Assembly: GCA_018382125.1 (NCBI GenBank)
Contig: JAGZQO010000022.1
Span: 1 to 35,121, forward strand
Source of the DNA: Collinsella sp.
GTDB taxonomy: Bacteria > Actinomycetota > Coriobacteriia > Coriobacteriales > Coriobacteriaceae
Length of the DNA: 35,121 bases
Direction of reading: 5' to 3'
How positions within the stretch are numbered: the stretch's first letter is position 1; each line of letters starts with the position of its first letter. The position numbers and the translations under genes are program-made. Positions 14,877 to 22,768 of the stretch are shown piece after piece. Below the pieces are notes generated by a model. The model saw only the letters and a list, made by a program, of their open reading frames with translations. It did not search any database and was not told the origin of the DNA.

Positions 14877-15734
14877 TTACTCTGCTTTGCCCACAGAGTT
14901 GAGGTTGGTCATGCGGATCTTAACCAGCTCGGTGATCTCACGCATACCCTCCTTGGCCGGCTTCTTGGGATCGAAGCAGGCGGGGTTCTCGGCCATGTAG
15001 GCCATGAAGCCCTTGGTGTAGGCCTGACGCAGCTCGGTAGCGTAGTTAACCTTGCAGATGCCGTTCTTCACAGCCTCGGCAACCTGCTCATCGGGCACAC
15101 CGGAGGTGCCGTGCAGAACCAGCGGCACGTCGACGGCGTCGCGGATGGCCTTAACCACGGACTGCTCAATGTGCGGATCGCTCGTATACACACCGTGGCT
15201 GGTGCCAACGCCAATGGCCAGCGAGGTGCAGCCGGTACGCTCGACGAACTCCTTGGCCTCGGCCGGATCGGTGTAGGGGCTCTCGCCCTCAACCGCGGGA
15301 CCGTCGTCCTCCTTGCCGCCAACCTTGCCGAGCTCGGCCTCAACGGGCACACCCATGGCGCGGCCAGCATCGGCGACGGACTTGGTCAGAGCGATGTTGT
15401 CCTCGAAAGACTCGTGAGAACCGTCAATCATGACAGAGGTGTAGCCCGTGCGGAAAGCCTGCATGCAGCGGTCATAGCCATCGCCGTGATCGAGGTGTAG
15501 AGCGACGGGCACGGAAGCGCGCTCGGCGGCAGCCTTGACCATGCCGTAGAAGTAGTCCAGACCAGCGGTCTTGATGGTGCCCGGGGTGGTCTGCATGATG
15601 ACGGGGGACTTGGTCTCCTCGGCAGCGGCCAGAACGGCCATAACAAACTCGAGGTTCTCGACGTTGAACGCGCCGACAGCGTAGTGACCGGCCTGAGCGT
15701 CCTTGAGCATCTTTTCGGTGGTAACAAGTGCCAT
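14877..15734 (-). CDS. class II ketose-bisphosphate aldolase (fructose- or tagatose-1,6-bisphosphate)
   Basis: Cleaves a ketose 1,6-bisphosphate to glyceraldehyde-3-phosphate and dihydroxyacetone phosphate. The 285-residue size and motifs fit the Fba/GatY/KbaY family: LHLDHGDGYD (79-88, with Asp82 and zinc ligand His83), EAELG (Glu134), GTSHGVY (His180) and LHGTSG (His208). The start ATG 15734 has GAGAGGAG nine bases upstream. It is divergent from a DeoR regulator, as gat-type genes often are. LacA, LacB and LacC occur 8-10 kb away while no LacD is seen, so action on tagatose-1,6-bisphosphate is plausible, but ordinary glycolytic fructose-bisphosphate activity is equally consistent. Confidence 0.9.
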   Translation of the reverse strand: MALVTTEKMLKDAQAGHYAVGAFNVENLEFVMAVLAAAEETKSPVIMQTTPGTIKTAGLDYFYGMVKAAAERASVPVALHLDHGDGYDRCMQAFRTGYTSVMIDGSHESFEDNIALTKSVADAGRAMGVPVEAELGKVGGKEDDGPAVEGESPYTDPAEAKEFVERTGCTSLAIGVGTSHGVYTSDPHIEQSVVKAIRDAVDVPLVLHGTSGVPDEQVAEAVKNGICKVNYATELRQAYTKGFMAYMAENPACFDPKKPAKEGMREITELVKIRMTNLNSVGKAE

Positions 15735-16069
15735 GAGCGTTTGCTCCTCTCCCTCGCCCGCATCTGGACATCGGGCGTAGTTGTTCACAAGGCGTTTTAC
15801 CTTGCCTTTTGCTGCGCTCATTGTATGAAAAGCGACGGTGTCGCACGCATGAGATATCACCGGCACACAGGTCAAGACACTCGTTTTTGAAAAGCAAACG
15901 GAAGGGATTCGCGCCGGATCCCTCTATACGACATTGAAGTTTTCAAGCGAATCATCTTTCTTTTATAGAAAAGATAAGTAATCGAAAGGCGTTTTCTTAC
16001 TAAAAAAGAAAATGAACGAAAATAGTTTCAACATAATTCCTGCAAATTTCGGTTCAGGATGGAGCAGCA
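15735..16069. promoter_or_regulatory. aldolase/DeoR divergent control region
   Basis: AT-rich, 335 bp, no gene. Two related inverted repeats lie in it: CTTTT-ATAG-AAAAG at 15960-15973 and TTTTCTT-N7-AAGAAAA at 15992-16012. These are candidate operators for the adjacent DeoR-family protein. Clear -35/-10 pairs were not identified. Confidence 0.5.
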
Positions 16070-16873
16070 ATGACCCACGCAACAAACCGCGCTTTCGCCG
16101 ATGAGCGTCGTGCCGCCATCATGGAGATGCTCGAGCACAACGCCTCGGTGCAGGTAGCAGAAATCGCCCAGACCTTTGGCGTGTCCTCCGTCACGGCGCG
16201 CGCCGACTTGGACGCCCTCGCCGAGTCCGGCAAGCTGCGCCGCACGCATGGTGGCGCTGTGTCGCTCCAGAAGCGACTGACCGTCTCCACGCAGGATCGC
16301 CGCATCAATGTCAACGTCGCCGCCAAGCAGGCCATCGCGCAAAGCGCCATCAAGCTCGTCAATGACGGCGACACGTTGCTCGTCGACTCAGGCACCACCG
16401 CGCTCGAGTTCGTCCGGCTCCTCGACCAGCGCAACGGCATCACCGTCATCACGGCCGACATTACCATTGCCGATTACATCGACGAGAGCATGCCCTCAGT
16501 CGATGTCGTCATGCTGGGCGGGGCGCTGCGCAAAGGTCATCGCTATCTGTACGGTCCACTTACCATGCAGGCACTCCAAATGGTCCACGCCGATCTTGCC
16601 GTCATGTGCCCTGGCGCTTTTGTTCCCGGCTGCGGCTTTACGACCGACTTTCCCCAGATGGCTGAGACCAAAACGGCCATGATCGGTGCCGCTCATCAAA
16701 GCGTCGCCCTCATGGACGCCAGCAAGGTCAACGGACGCGGCATGTACCGCTTTGCCGAACTGACCGATGTCAACACCATCGTGATGGACCGCGACCCCGA
16801 AGACGCCGTCGCCACCTCAATCGCCGAGATCGTCGACGACGCCCACCCAAATCTCGTCATCGCCGGCGCTTAA
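16070..16873 (+). CDS. DeoR-family transcriptional regulator
   Basis: The 267-residue protein has an N-terminal winged helix-turn-helix (ERRAAIMEMLEHNASVQVAE, FGVSSVTARADLDALAESGK, then RTHGGA) and a C-terminal sugar-phosphate-sensing domain (LLVDSGTTALEF, VMLGG). DeoR/GlpR proteins usually repress sugar-phosphate genes and are released by a phosphorylated intermediate. It diverges from the class II aldolase, its likely target along with itself. GGATGGAG lies five bases before ATG 16070. A strong bidirectional terminator follows. Confidence 0.9.
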   Translation: MTHATNRAFADERRAAIMEMLEHNASVQVAEIAQTFGVSSVTARADLDALAESGKLRRTHGGAVSLQKRLTVSTQDRRINVNVAAKQAIAQSAIKLVNDGDTLLVDSGTTALEFVRLLDQRNGITVITADITIADYIDESMPSVDVVMLGGALRKGHRYLYGPLTMQALQMVHADLAVMCPGAFVPGCGFTTDFPQMAETKTAMIGAAHQSVALMDASKVNGRGMYRFAELTDVNTIVMDRDPEDAVATSIAEIVDDAHPNLVIAGA

Positions 16874-16875
16874 AC

Positions 16876-16918
16876 AAAAACCACCACAAAGGTGCCTGTC
16901 CCCTTTGTGGTGGTTTTG
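16876..16918. terminator. bidirectional terminator between the DeoR and flavo-diiron genes
   Basis: AAACCACCACAAAGG (16878-16892) pairs perfectly with CCTTTGTGGTGGTTT (16902-16916) around a loop with TGCCTGTC. A/T runs are on both sides. It serves the convergent genes ending at 16873 and 16941. The right arm also occurs, without its partner, at 117-133. Confidence 0.85.
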
Positions 16919-16940
16919 CTCGTCAAAAGTGAAAATATCG

Positions 16941-18101
16941 CTACTTGGACAGCTCGTCAGCAAGGACCTCGATCTGAGCGCGCGAGGCGTCGTTGAGCGA
17001 ACCCAGCACGGTCACCTTGTTCTGCGCCAGGGTGATGTCCTTCATGCCCTCGAGCTCCTTGGTCATAACCTTGGCAGCGGTGGGCGCCCAGGAGCCGGCC
17101 TCGACGAGTGCCACCGTACGGTTCTGATAGGCATGCTCGGCAAGCGTATGGATAAAGGTGCTCACGAACGGGAAGACCTCGCCCTGATAGGTAATGGAAG
17201 CGAGCACCAGACGGTCATAGCGGAACGCATCCTCAACCGCCTCGGCCATATCGTCGCGAGCTAGGTCAAAGACGGAGACCTTCTGACCGCGGGCCTCGAG
17301 CGCAGAAGCGAGCTCCTCAACGGCAGCCTTCAGATGACCATACACACTCGCATAGGCAATCGTGATGCCCTCGTCCTCGGGCTGATAGCTCGACCAGGTG
17401 TTGTAAGTATCGAGGTAATAGCCCAGGTTCTCGCTAAGAACAGGACCGTGAAGCGGGCAAATAATCTGGATGTCCAGATTGGCGGCCTTCTTGAGCACGG
17501 CCTGCACAAACTTGCCGAACTTTCCCACGATGCCAAAGTAGTAACGGCGCGCCTCGCAGGCCCACCCTTCCGGATCCTCGATGTCGTTGGCACCGAACTT
17601 GCCAAAGCCGTCGGCACTAAAGAGCACCTTGTCGGTGGACTCGTAGGAGAAGAGCACCTCGGGCCAGTGCACGTTGGGGGCGCCGACAAACGTTAGGCTG
17701 TGACCGCCCAAATCGAGCACGTCGCCATCTTTGACGACCATCTTGCGCTCGGGGAAGTCGGTGCCAAAGTAGTTGACCATCATGCGGAAAGCACCCATGC
17801 TGGCCACAATCTGCGCCTGGGGATAGCGCTCCATAAAGGCGGCGATACCGGCGGAGTGATCGGGCTCCATATGATGGACAACCAGGTAGTCGGGCGTGCG
17901 GCCATCGAGCACGGTCTCGAGGTTACCGAGCCACTCGTCGACAAAGCCAGCGTCGACCGAATCGGCGACAGCGATTTTATCGCCCAAGATAACGTAGCTG
18001 TTATATGCCATACCGTTCTCGGACACGTCGTACTGGCCCTCGAACAGGTCAATGTCGTGATCGTTGACGCCAATGTAGCGGATATCCTTGGTGATCTCCA
18101 T
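16941..18101 (-). CDS. fprA: flavo-diiron protein (A-type flavoprotein)
   Basis: Reduces O2 to water and/or NO to N2O in anaerobes, protecting against oxidative or nitrosative stress. The N-terminal metallo-beta-lactamase-like domain has all diiron ligands: H-x-E-x-D-H at 77-82 (HMEPDH), His145 (VHWPEV), Asp164 (SADGFG) and His218 (PLHGPV). The C-terminal ~140 residues are flavodoxin-like (YASVYGHLKAAVEELA). At 386 residues it lacks a fused rubredoxin or NADH-reductase domain. The start ATG 18101 has AGGAGG nine bases upstream; an extended -10 promoter is visible further upstream. Which gas it prefers cannot be told from sequence. Confidence 0.94.
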   Translation of the reverse strand: MEITKDIRYIGVNDHDIDLFEGQYDVSENGMAYNSYVILGDKIAVADSVDAGFVDEWLGNLETVLDGRTPDYLVVHHMEPDHSAGIAAFMERYPQAQIVASMGAFRMMVNYFGTDFPERKMVVKDGDVLDLGGHSLTFVGAPNVHWPEVLFSYESTDKVLFSADGFGKFGANDIEDPEGWACEARRYYFGIVGKFGKFVQAVLKKAANLDIQIICPLHGPVLSENLGYYLDTYNTWSSYQPEDEGITIAYASVYGHLKAAVEELASALEARGQKVSVFDLARDDMAEAVEDAFRYDRLVLASITYQGEVFPFVSTFIHTLAEHAYQNRTVALVEAGSWAPTAAKVMTKELEGMKDITLAQNKVTVLGSLNDASRAQIEVLADELSK

Positions 18102-18138
18102 CAGGCAAAGCCTCCTAGATAGACAAAAGAGCTCGTCT

Positions 18139-18147
18139 ATCATAGCA
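18139..18147 (-). promoter_or_regulatory. extended -10 promoter of the flavo-diiron gene
   Basis: On the minus strand TGCTATGAT gives an extended -10 (TGn-TATGAT), about 40 bp upstream of the start codon. The -35 is poor, as expected for an extended -10 promoter. Confidence 0.5.
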
Positions 18148-18230
18148 CTCGTCTTTAGAGCCACAGCTATCTGCCGGCATCCTTACCGATTGTTATTTAG
18201 GCGGAATATACCGCCGTTGACCTGCAAAAA

Positions 18231-19262
18231 CTATACGCGATGAGCTGCCGTGGTATGTCGAACGATAAGCTGGCCGGGAATACGAATGGCAACGGTTTTG
18301 TCCGTTGCCCCCGCCTTGGGAACCGCGTGCTCGAACACCTCGCGTCCACGCTGATGCAAATCGAATCGAACGGTCGTGAGCTCGTTGTGTGCCACAAAAT
18401 CATCGAGCGAATCGTCGACGCCCACCACGCTCACGTCCTCGGGCACGCGCAGACCGCTATCGCGCAGCGCTGCAATCGCGCCATTTGCCATCTGGTCGTT
18501 TGCCGCGTAAATCGCCGTCATGGTGCGATCGTGCTCGGCCAGGTACCTGCCGGCCTCGTAGCCGCTGTTGGCAGACCAGTCGCCCTCGAGCGGCTCTGCC
18601 GGCTCGATGTGTTTACGCTCGAGTGCATCCTGCCAACCGGCGCGACGAAATTGCTCGTCGACCGAGAATGACGGGCCGCCAATATAGCGAATCTGCTCGT
18701 GCCCTAGCTCAAACAGGTGATCCATAAGCAATAGCGAGCAGCCGTAATGGTCGGAATCGACCGTGGTCACCCGCGGGTGCGCGTACATGGTAACGATGAC
18801 CGTGCCAATGCCCGGCAGTGGATCAAACGTCTCAAAATCGGGCGCCATGCGACTCATGCCGATAATGATGCCGTCCACCGGCAATGCGGCCATACGACGC
18901 GTGGCCTCGGCAAGCGAAAACTCCTCGGTCTTGGACATCTCGACCAGCGTGATGGCGCAATTATGCTCGCGAGCAGCGCTGGCGATGCCGTCGATCATTG
19001 AGAGGTTGCCGAACTTGGTGACATCGTTGACGCACAGGCCGACCGAATGATAACGGCCGTCGCGCAGCGAGCGACCGGCATAACTCGGACGAAAGCCGAG
19101 CTTTTGCATAGCGGCCTGTACGCGCTGGCGCGTCTGCTCGTTAACGTTAGGCAAGCCGTTGGCGACGCGCGAAACCGTCTGCTGCGAAACGCCGGCAGCG
19201 CGGGCGACGTCGGCCATGGAGACCGGACGCGAACTGGTATCGTTGGACGGGCGCCTTGCCAC
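18231..19262 (-). CDS. LacI-family regulator of the galactose operon (LacI-1)
   Basis: The 343-residue protein has a LacI helix-turn-helix (MADVARAAGVSQQTVSRVAN, residues ~16-35), hinge helix (FRPSYAGRSLR) and a periplasmic-binding-like sugar domain ending VGVDDSLDDF. It diverges from galK across a 338-bp region with three ATG-N3-ACGT-N3-CAT-type sites, so it probably represses galK-galT and itself, releasing DNA on binding a galactose-related sugar. The start GTG 19262 has GAAGGTG five bases upstream. It is a paralog of LacI-2 (28165-29169) and LacI-3 (33075-34103). Confidence 0.92.
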   Translation of the reverse strand: MARRPSNDTSSRPVSMADVARAAGVSQQTVSRVANGLPNVNEQTRQRVQAAMQKLGFRPSYAGRSLRDGRYHSVGLCVNDVTKFGNLSMIDGIASAAREHNCAITLVEMSKTEEFSLAEATRRMAALPVDGIIIGMSRMAPDFETFDPLPGIGTVIVTMYAHPRVTTVDSDHYGCSLLLMDHLFELGHEQIRYIGGPSFSVDEQFRRAGWQDALERKHIEPAEPLEGDWSANSGYEAGRYLAEHDRTMTAIYAANDQMANGAIAALRDSGLRVPEDVSVVGVDDSLDDFVAHNELTTVRFDLHQRGREVFEHAVPKAGATDKTVAIRIPGQLIVRHTTAAHRV

Positions 19263-19354
19263 AGGATCACCTTCACCCTTGCGAGATCTGAATAGCGTGA
19301 ATGCCGGCCCGGGCAGAAATACATCCCGCGCCGAGGCCCGCTATCGTCGGACGC

Positions 19355-19370
19355 ATGTTAACGTACTCTA
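19355..19370. promoter_or_regulatory. LacI-type operator, half site near the LacI-1 gene
   Basis: ATGTTAACGTACTCTA matches ATG-N3-ACGT-N3-CAT except at the last triplet. It lies about 95 bp upstream of the LacI-1 start. Confidence 0.5.
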
Positions 19371-19416
19371 CTTTTTCTATCTGCATCTCTTCTGCTTTAT
19401 AAGTCCATACGGCAGT

Positions 19417-19427
19417 ACCGTTCACGG
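19417..19427. promoter_or_regulatory. ACCGTTCACGG site, galK/LacI-1
   Basis: Same core as the agmatine-region sites; 174 bp upstream of galK and 155 bp upstream of the LacI-1 gene. Confidence 0.5.
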
Positions 19428-19477
19428 CTGAATTTCTACCGATTACCAGATTCTCAAAAAGTGACAAGCGATGTGTT

Positions 19478-19493
19478 ATGAGTACGTTAACAT
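19478..19493. promoter_or_regulatory. LacI-type operator 1 of galK
   Basis: ATGAGTACGTTAACAT is a full ATG-N3-ACGT-N3-CAT site. With flanks, 19475-19492 is the exact inverse of 19543-19560 (18 bp), 68 bp away centre to centre. Confidence 0.7.
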
Positions 19494-19541
19494 AGCCCGT
19501 AACGTGCGGTATCGTGAACACTTGGTTCATGCCGCTTTAAG

Positions 19542-19557
19542 TTGTTAACGTACTCAT
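19542..19557. promoter_or_regulatory. LacI-type operator 2 of galK
   Basis: TTGTTAACGTACTCAT lies 43 bp upstream of the galK start, close enough to block the promoter or early transcription. Confidence 0.7.
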
Positions 19558-19600
19558 AACGACGCAAAACCCACCCGGGCGCGCCAAGGAAAGGACTCCC

Positions 19601-20806
19601 ATGACCACCCCCGACAAAAAGACACTCGCCACGCTCACCAAGCTGTTCGAGGAGGAGTTTGGCCCCATCGGCGACCGCCAGGTGCTCTACGTGCACGCGC
19701 CCGGCCGCTCCGAGATCAGCGGCAACCACACCGACCACGAGGGTGGCCACGTTATCGCCGGCTCGCTCGATGTCGCCGTCGACGGCATCGCCGTGGCAAC
19801 CGATTCCAACAAGGTTCGCGTAGCCGACGAGGGCTATCCCACGTTTGAAATCGCGCTCGACACGCTAGACGTTCAGGAGTCCGAGAAGGGCACGTCCGCG
19901 AGCCTCGTACGCGGCATGGCCCACGAAATCGCTGCCCTGGGTGTTGAGCCCCAGGGCTTTGACTTCGCCTTCACCTGCTCCGTCCCCTCGGGCGGCGGCC
20001 TTTCGAGCTCCGCTGCCGTCGAGGCGGCATACGGTCGCGCCATGGAGACGCTCTGGAGCGCACCCGCCATCGAGCCCGTCGCGCTCGCCCAGATGAGCCA
20101 GCGCACCGAGAACAACTACTATGGCAAGCCCTGCGGTCTGATGGACCAGGCCGCTGTGTGCCTGGGCGGCCTTGCCTACATGGACTTTGAGGACCAGGCT
20201 CAGCCTAAAACCCAGAAGCTCGAACTCAACTTTGAGGATCACGGCTATGCGCTCGTGCTCGTTAAGGTTGGTGCCGACCACGTGGCCGCCACCGATGACT
20301 ACGCCGCCGTTCCGCGCGAGATGCAAGACGTCGCTGCCGAGTTTGGCAAGACACGCCTGTGCGAGGTAAACGTGGCGGACTTTGACGCCAAGCTCCCCGA
20401 GCTGCGCGCCAAGCTGGGCGACCGCGCCTGTCTGCGCGCCGTTCACTACTGGTACGAGAACGGCCTGGTCGACAAGCGCTGGGCGGCCCTGAACGCCGGC
20501 GACATCGACCAGTTCCTGGTCCTGACGCGCGAGTCCGGCGCCAGCTCCGCCATGTACCTGCAGAATGTTGTTGCCAAACTGGGTTCCGAGCAACCCTCCA
20601 TGTATGCCCTGGCGCTGGCCGAGCACGTGCTCGACGGCCGCGGCGCCGTCCGTATCCACGGCGGCGGCTTTGGTGGCACCATCCAGGCCTTTGTGCCACT
20701 CGATCTGGTCGACACCTTTATCACCAAGATGAACAGCTGGCTGGGCGAGGGCTCTGCCCGCCACTACGCAATTTCTGACAAGGGGGCTTACGCGACATGG
20801 CTGTAA
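19601..20806 (+). CDS. galK: galactokinase
   Basis: Phosphorylates galactose at C1 with ATP, the first Leloir step. The 401-residue GHMP kinase carries a galactokinase signature variant GRSEISGNHTDHEGG (35-49), the ATP loop VPSGGGLSSSAAVE (128-141), CGLMDQ near the catalytic Asp, and GGGFGG near the C-terminus. GGAAAGGA lies five bases before ATG 19601. It overlaps galT by 10 bp, so the two are translationally coupled. Upstream LacI-type operators and an ACCGTTCACGG site predict repression by LacI-1 plus a second control. Confidence 0.95.
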   Translation: MTTPDKKTLATLTKLFEEEFGPIGDRQVLYVHAPGRSEISGNHTDHEGGHVIAGSLDVAVDGIAVATDSNKVRVADEGYPTFEIALDTLDVQESEKGTSASLVRGMAHEIAALGVEPQGFDFAFTCSVPSGGGLSSSAAVEAAYGRAMETLWSAPAIEPVALAQMSQRTENNYYGKPCGLMDQAAVCLGGLAYMDFEDQAQPKTQKLELNFEDHGYALVLVKVGADHVAATDDYAAVPREMQDVAAEFGKTRLCEVNVADFDAKLPELRAKLGDRACLRAVHYWYENGLVDKRWAALNAGDIDQFLVLTRESGASSAMYLQNVVAKLGSEQPSMYALALAEHVLDGRGAVRIHGGGFGGTIQAFVPLDLVDTFITKMNSWLGEGSARHYAISDKGAYATWL

Positions 20807-22425
20807 TGACCGACGTGCGCGAGGCTGCGCAGGGCCTTATCGAATATGCCATCCACCGATCGATGATCGGACAGGACGATCGCATCTGGGCCTACAACAC
20901 CATTCTGGAGTGCATCGGCGTCACGGGTCCCGCGCTCGACATGACCTGGGCGCTCCAGGTTGAGAAACTCTCGCTCTTGCATCCCGATACCCTCCCCGAC
21001 TTTGACCTGGAGGGCACGCTTGCCGCGCTTTCCGAGGCTGCCGTCGCAAACGGTGCTGCCGAGGACACGGCGTCGGGCCGCGACCGCATCGCCATGCGCA
21101 TCATGGGCGCGCTCATGCCGAGGCCTTCGGTTGTAAACGAGGAGTTCAACGGCCGCATGGGCGTCGACGAGCCCCGCGCCGCGACCGACTGGTTCTACGG
21201 CCTATGCTGTGACGCCGGCTACGTGCGCCGCGCCGCCATCGCGCGCAACATCAAATGGAGCACCCCCACCAACTGGGGCGACCTCGAGATCACTATCAAC
21301 CTGTCGAAGCCCGAGAAGGACCCGCGCGATATCGCCGCGGCAGGTGCAGCCAAGAACACGGGCGAGAAGTATCCCGCCTGCCAGCTCTGCATCGAAAACG
21401 AGGGCTATCCCGGACGCTCTGCCGCAGCCGACGGCGGTGCTCACCCCGCCCGCCAGAATCTGCGCGTTATCCCCATTCAGCTCAACGGCGAGCGCTGGGG
21501 CTTCCAGTACAGCCCGTATGCGTACTTTAACGAGCACTGCATTGCCATGAGCTCCGAGCATCGCCCGATGCACGTCGACCGTAAGGGACTGACCTGCCTG
21601 CTCGATTTTGTGGACCTGTTCCCGCACTACTTCATCGGTTCCAACGCCGACCTGCCCATCGTGGGCGGCTCGATTCTGTCGCATGACCACTTCCAGGGTG
21701 GCGCGCACGAGTTCCCCATGATGCACGCCGCCGAGGTCTCGCAGTTTAGCGTGCCCGGCTTTGACCAGGTCAGCGGTACCGTGTTGCAGTGGCCGCTTTC
21801 GGTGCTGCGACTGCGCTCGCACGACCGCGCCCAGCTGCTCGACGCCGCCGAGAAGATTATCCTTGCCTGGCGCGAGTGGACCGATGAGTCGGTGGGCGTC
21901 ATCGCGCACACAGCCGACGGCGTGGCGCACAACACCGTGACGCCCGTCATCCGCCGCGTCGACTCCCGCGGCAACGCCGGCGGCGAAATCTACGAGGCCT
22001 ACCTGGCGCTTCGCTGCAACATCACGACCGACGAGCATCCGCTGGGCGTATTCCATCCGCATGCTGAGTACCACCACATCAAAAAGGAGAACATCGGCCT
22101 GATCGAGGTCATGGGCCTGGCCATTTTGCCGCCGCGCTTGGTTCCCGAGCTCGGCGCTGTCCGCGAGCACCTGCTGGCGGCCAAGGCAGATGCCAGCTAC
22201 GACCTTGCCGGCGCGCTCGAGGGCGACGACCTTTGCCGCAGCCACGCCGCATGGGCTGAGGACGTCTTTGCCCGCCGCGCCGATGAGCTTACGGCCGACA
22301 ACGCCATCGACATCCTGCACGAAGAGGTCGGCGTGGTGTTTGGCCACGTGCTCGACAACGCCGGCGTCTTTAAGTGGGACGAGGCAGGACGCGCCGCCCA
22401 ACAGCGCTTTGTCGACTCGCTATAG
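20797..22425 (+). CDS. galT: galactose-1-phosphate uridylyltransferase, class II
   Basis: Transfers UMP from UDP-glucose to galactose-1-phosphate. The 542-residue length and the signature DLPIVGGSILSHDHFQGG identify the class II GalT family of Firmicutes and some Actinobacteria, distinct from the ~350-residue class I enzyme. The start ATG 20797 overlaps galK by 10 bp and has a GGGGG run 10 bp upstream; ATG 20806 in frame, at the galK stop (TAATG), is an alternative. galE is not in the window. A strong terminator follows. Confidence 0.95.
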   Translation: MAVMTDVREAAQGLIEYAIHRSMIGQDDRIWAYNTILECIGVTGPALDMTWALQVEKLSLLHPDTLPDFDLEGTLAALSEAAVANGAAEDTASGRDRIAMRIMGALMPRPSVVNEEFNGRMGVDEPRAATDWFYGLCCDAGYVRRAAIARNIKWSTPTNWGDLEITINLSKPEKDPRDIAAAGAAKNTGEKYPACQLCIENEGYPGRSAAADGGAHPARQNLRVIPIQLNGERWGFQYSPYAYFNEHCIAMSSEHRPMHVDRKGLTCLLDFVDLFPHYFIGSNADLPIVGGSILSHDHFQGGAHEFPMMHAAEVSQFSVPGFDQVSGTVLQWPLSVLRLRSHDRAQLLDAAEKIILAWREWTDESVGVIAHTADGVAHNTVTPVIRRVDSRGNAGGEIYEAYLALRCNITTDEHPLGVFHPHAEYHHIKKENIGLIEVMGLAILPPRLVPELGAVREHLLAAKADASYDLAGALEGDDLCRSHAAWAEDVFARRADELTADNAIDILHEEVGVVFGHVLDNAGVFKWDEAGRAAQQRFVDSL

Positions 22426-22472
22426 CATGCGAGCTCGAACGCACGCACTCAACAAATAGCGTCTACACGACA

Positions 22473-22512
22473 ACGGCGCCCGCCGGCAACATCACCGACG
22501 GGCGCCGTTTTT
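22473..22512 (+). terminator. terminator of galK-galT
   Basis: A 10-bp perfect stem ACGGCGCCCG (22473-22482) with CGGGCGCCGT (22499-22508), followed by a TTTTT run. It lies 48 bp past the galT stop. Confidence 0.9.
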
Positions 22513-22517
22513 GAGTG

Positions 22518-22586
22518 TAGTCATTGGGGTCATTCTTAAGGGGCGTTCTTAAACGACTAGTCATTAAAGAGCGTCCCCAATGACTA
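22518..22586. repeat. 12-bp perfect inverted repeat after the galT terminator
   Basis: TAGTCATTGGGG (22518-22529) faces CCCCAATGACTA (22575-22586). Inside are two near-direct copies of CATTCTTAA/CGTTCTTAA and a partial GGGGCGTTCTT/AAGAGCGTCCCC pairing, so several folds are possible. The word TGTCCCCAATGACTAT-like at 27446-27461 repeats its right arm. Confidence 0.65.
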
Positions 22587-22627
22587 TTTGCGACCAAGGC
22601 AACGCCGGTGTCTTGGCAACGACAGCG

Positions 22628-22767
22628 AAAACGCCCCTAAGCGAGCAAGGTGACGTGAAAGAGGAGGGCATTGACCTTTTGGTCATGCCCGACGATTGAA
22701 CGTCAGATTGCCGCTTAGGGGCGTTTGCAGCGCCGAGCCGTTACGCGGTTTGGTAAAACCGCGTAAC
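22628..22767 (-). repeat. composite intergenic element, copy D (complete)
   Basis: Read from the lacC stop: hairpin 1 (22767-22740), a 12-bp stem with loop TACC identical to copy C; linker GGCTCGGCGCTGCAAA; hairpin 2 (22726-22628) with outer arms AAACGCCCCTAAGCG/CGCTTAGGGGCGTTT. Non-pairing flanks TTCAATCGTC and CTCCTCTTTC surround core GGGCATGACC-AAAA-GGTCAATGCCC, which has one bulged A. Confidence 0.85.
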
Positions 22768-22768
22768 C

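Larger units (their letters stand above)
19263..19600. promoter_or_regulatory. galK / LacI-1 divergent control region
   Basis: No gene. It holds three LacI-type operators (19355, 19478, 19542) and an ACCGTTCACGG site (19417-19427); a related half-site lies at 19511-19522. The galK ribosome site lies at the right end. Confidence 0.6.
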
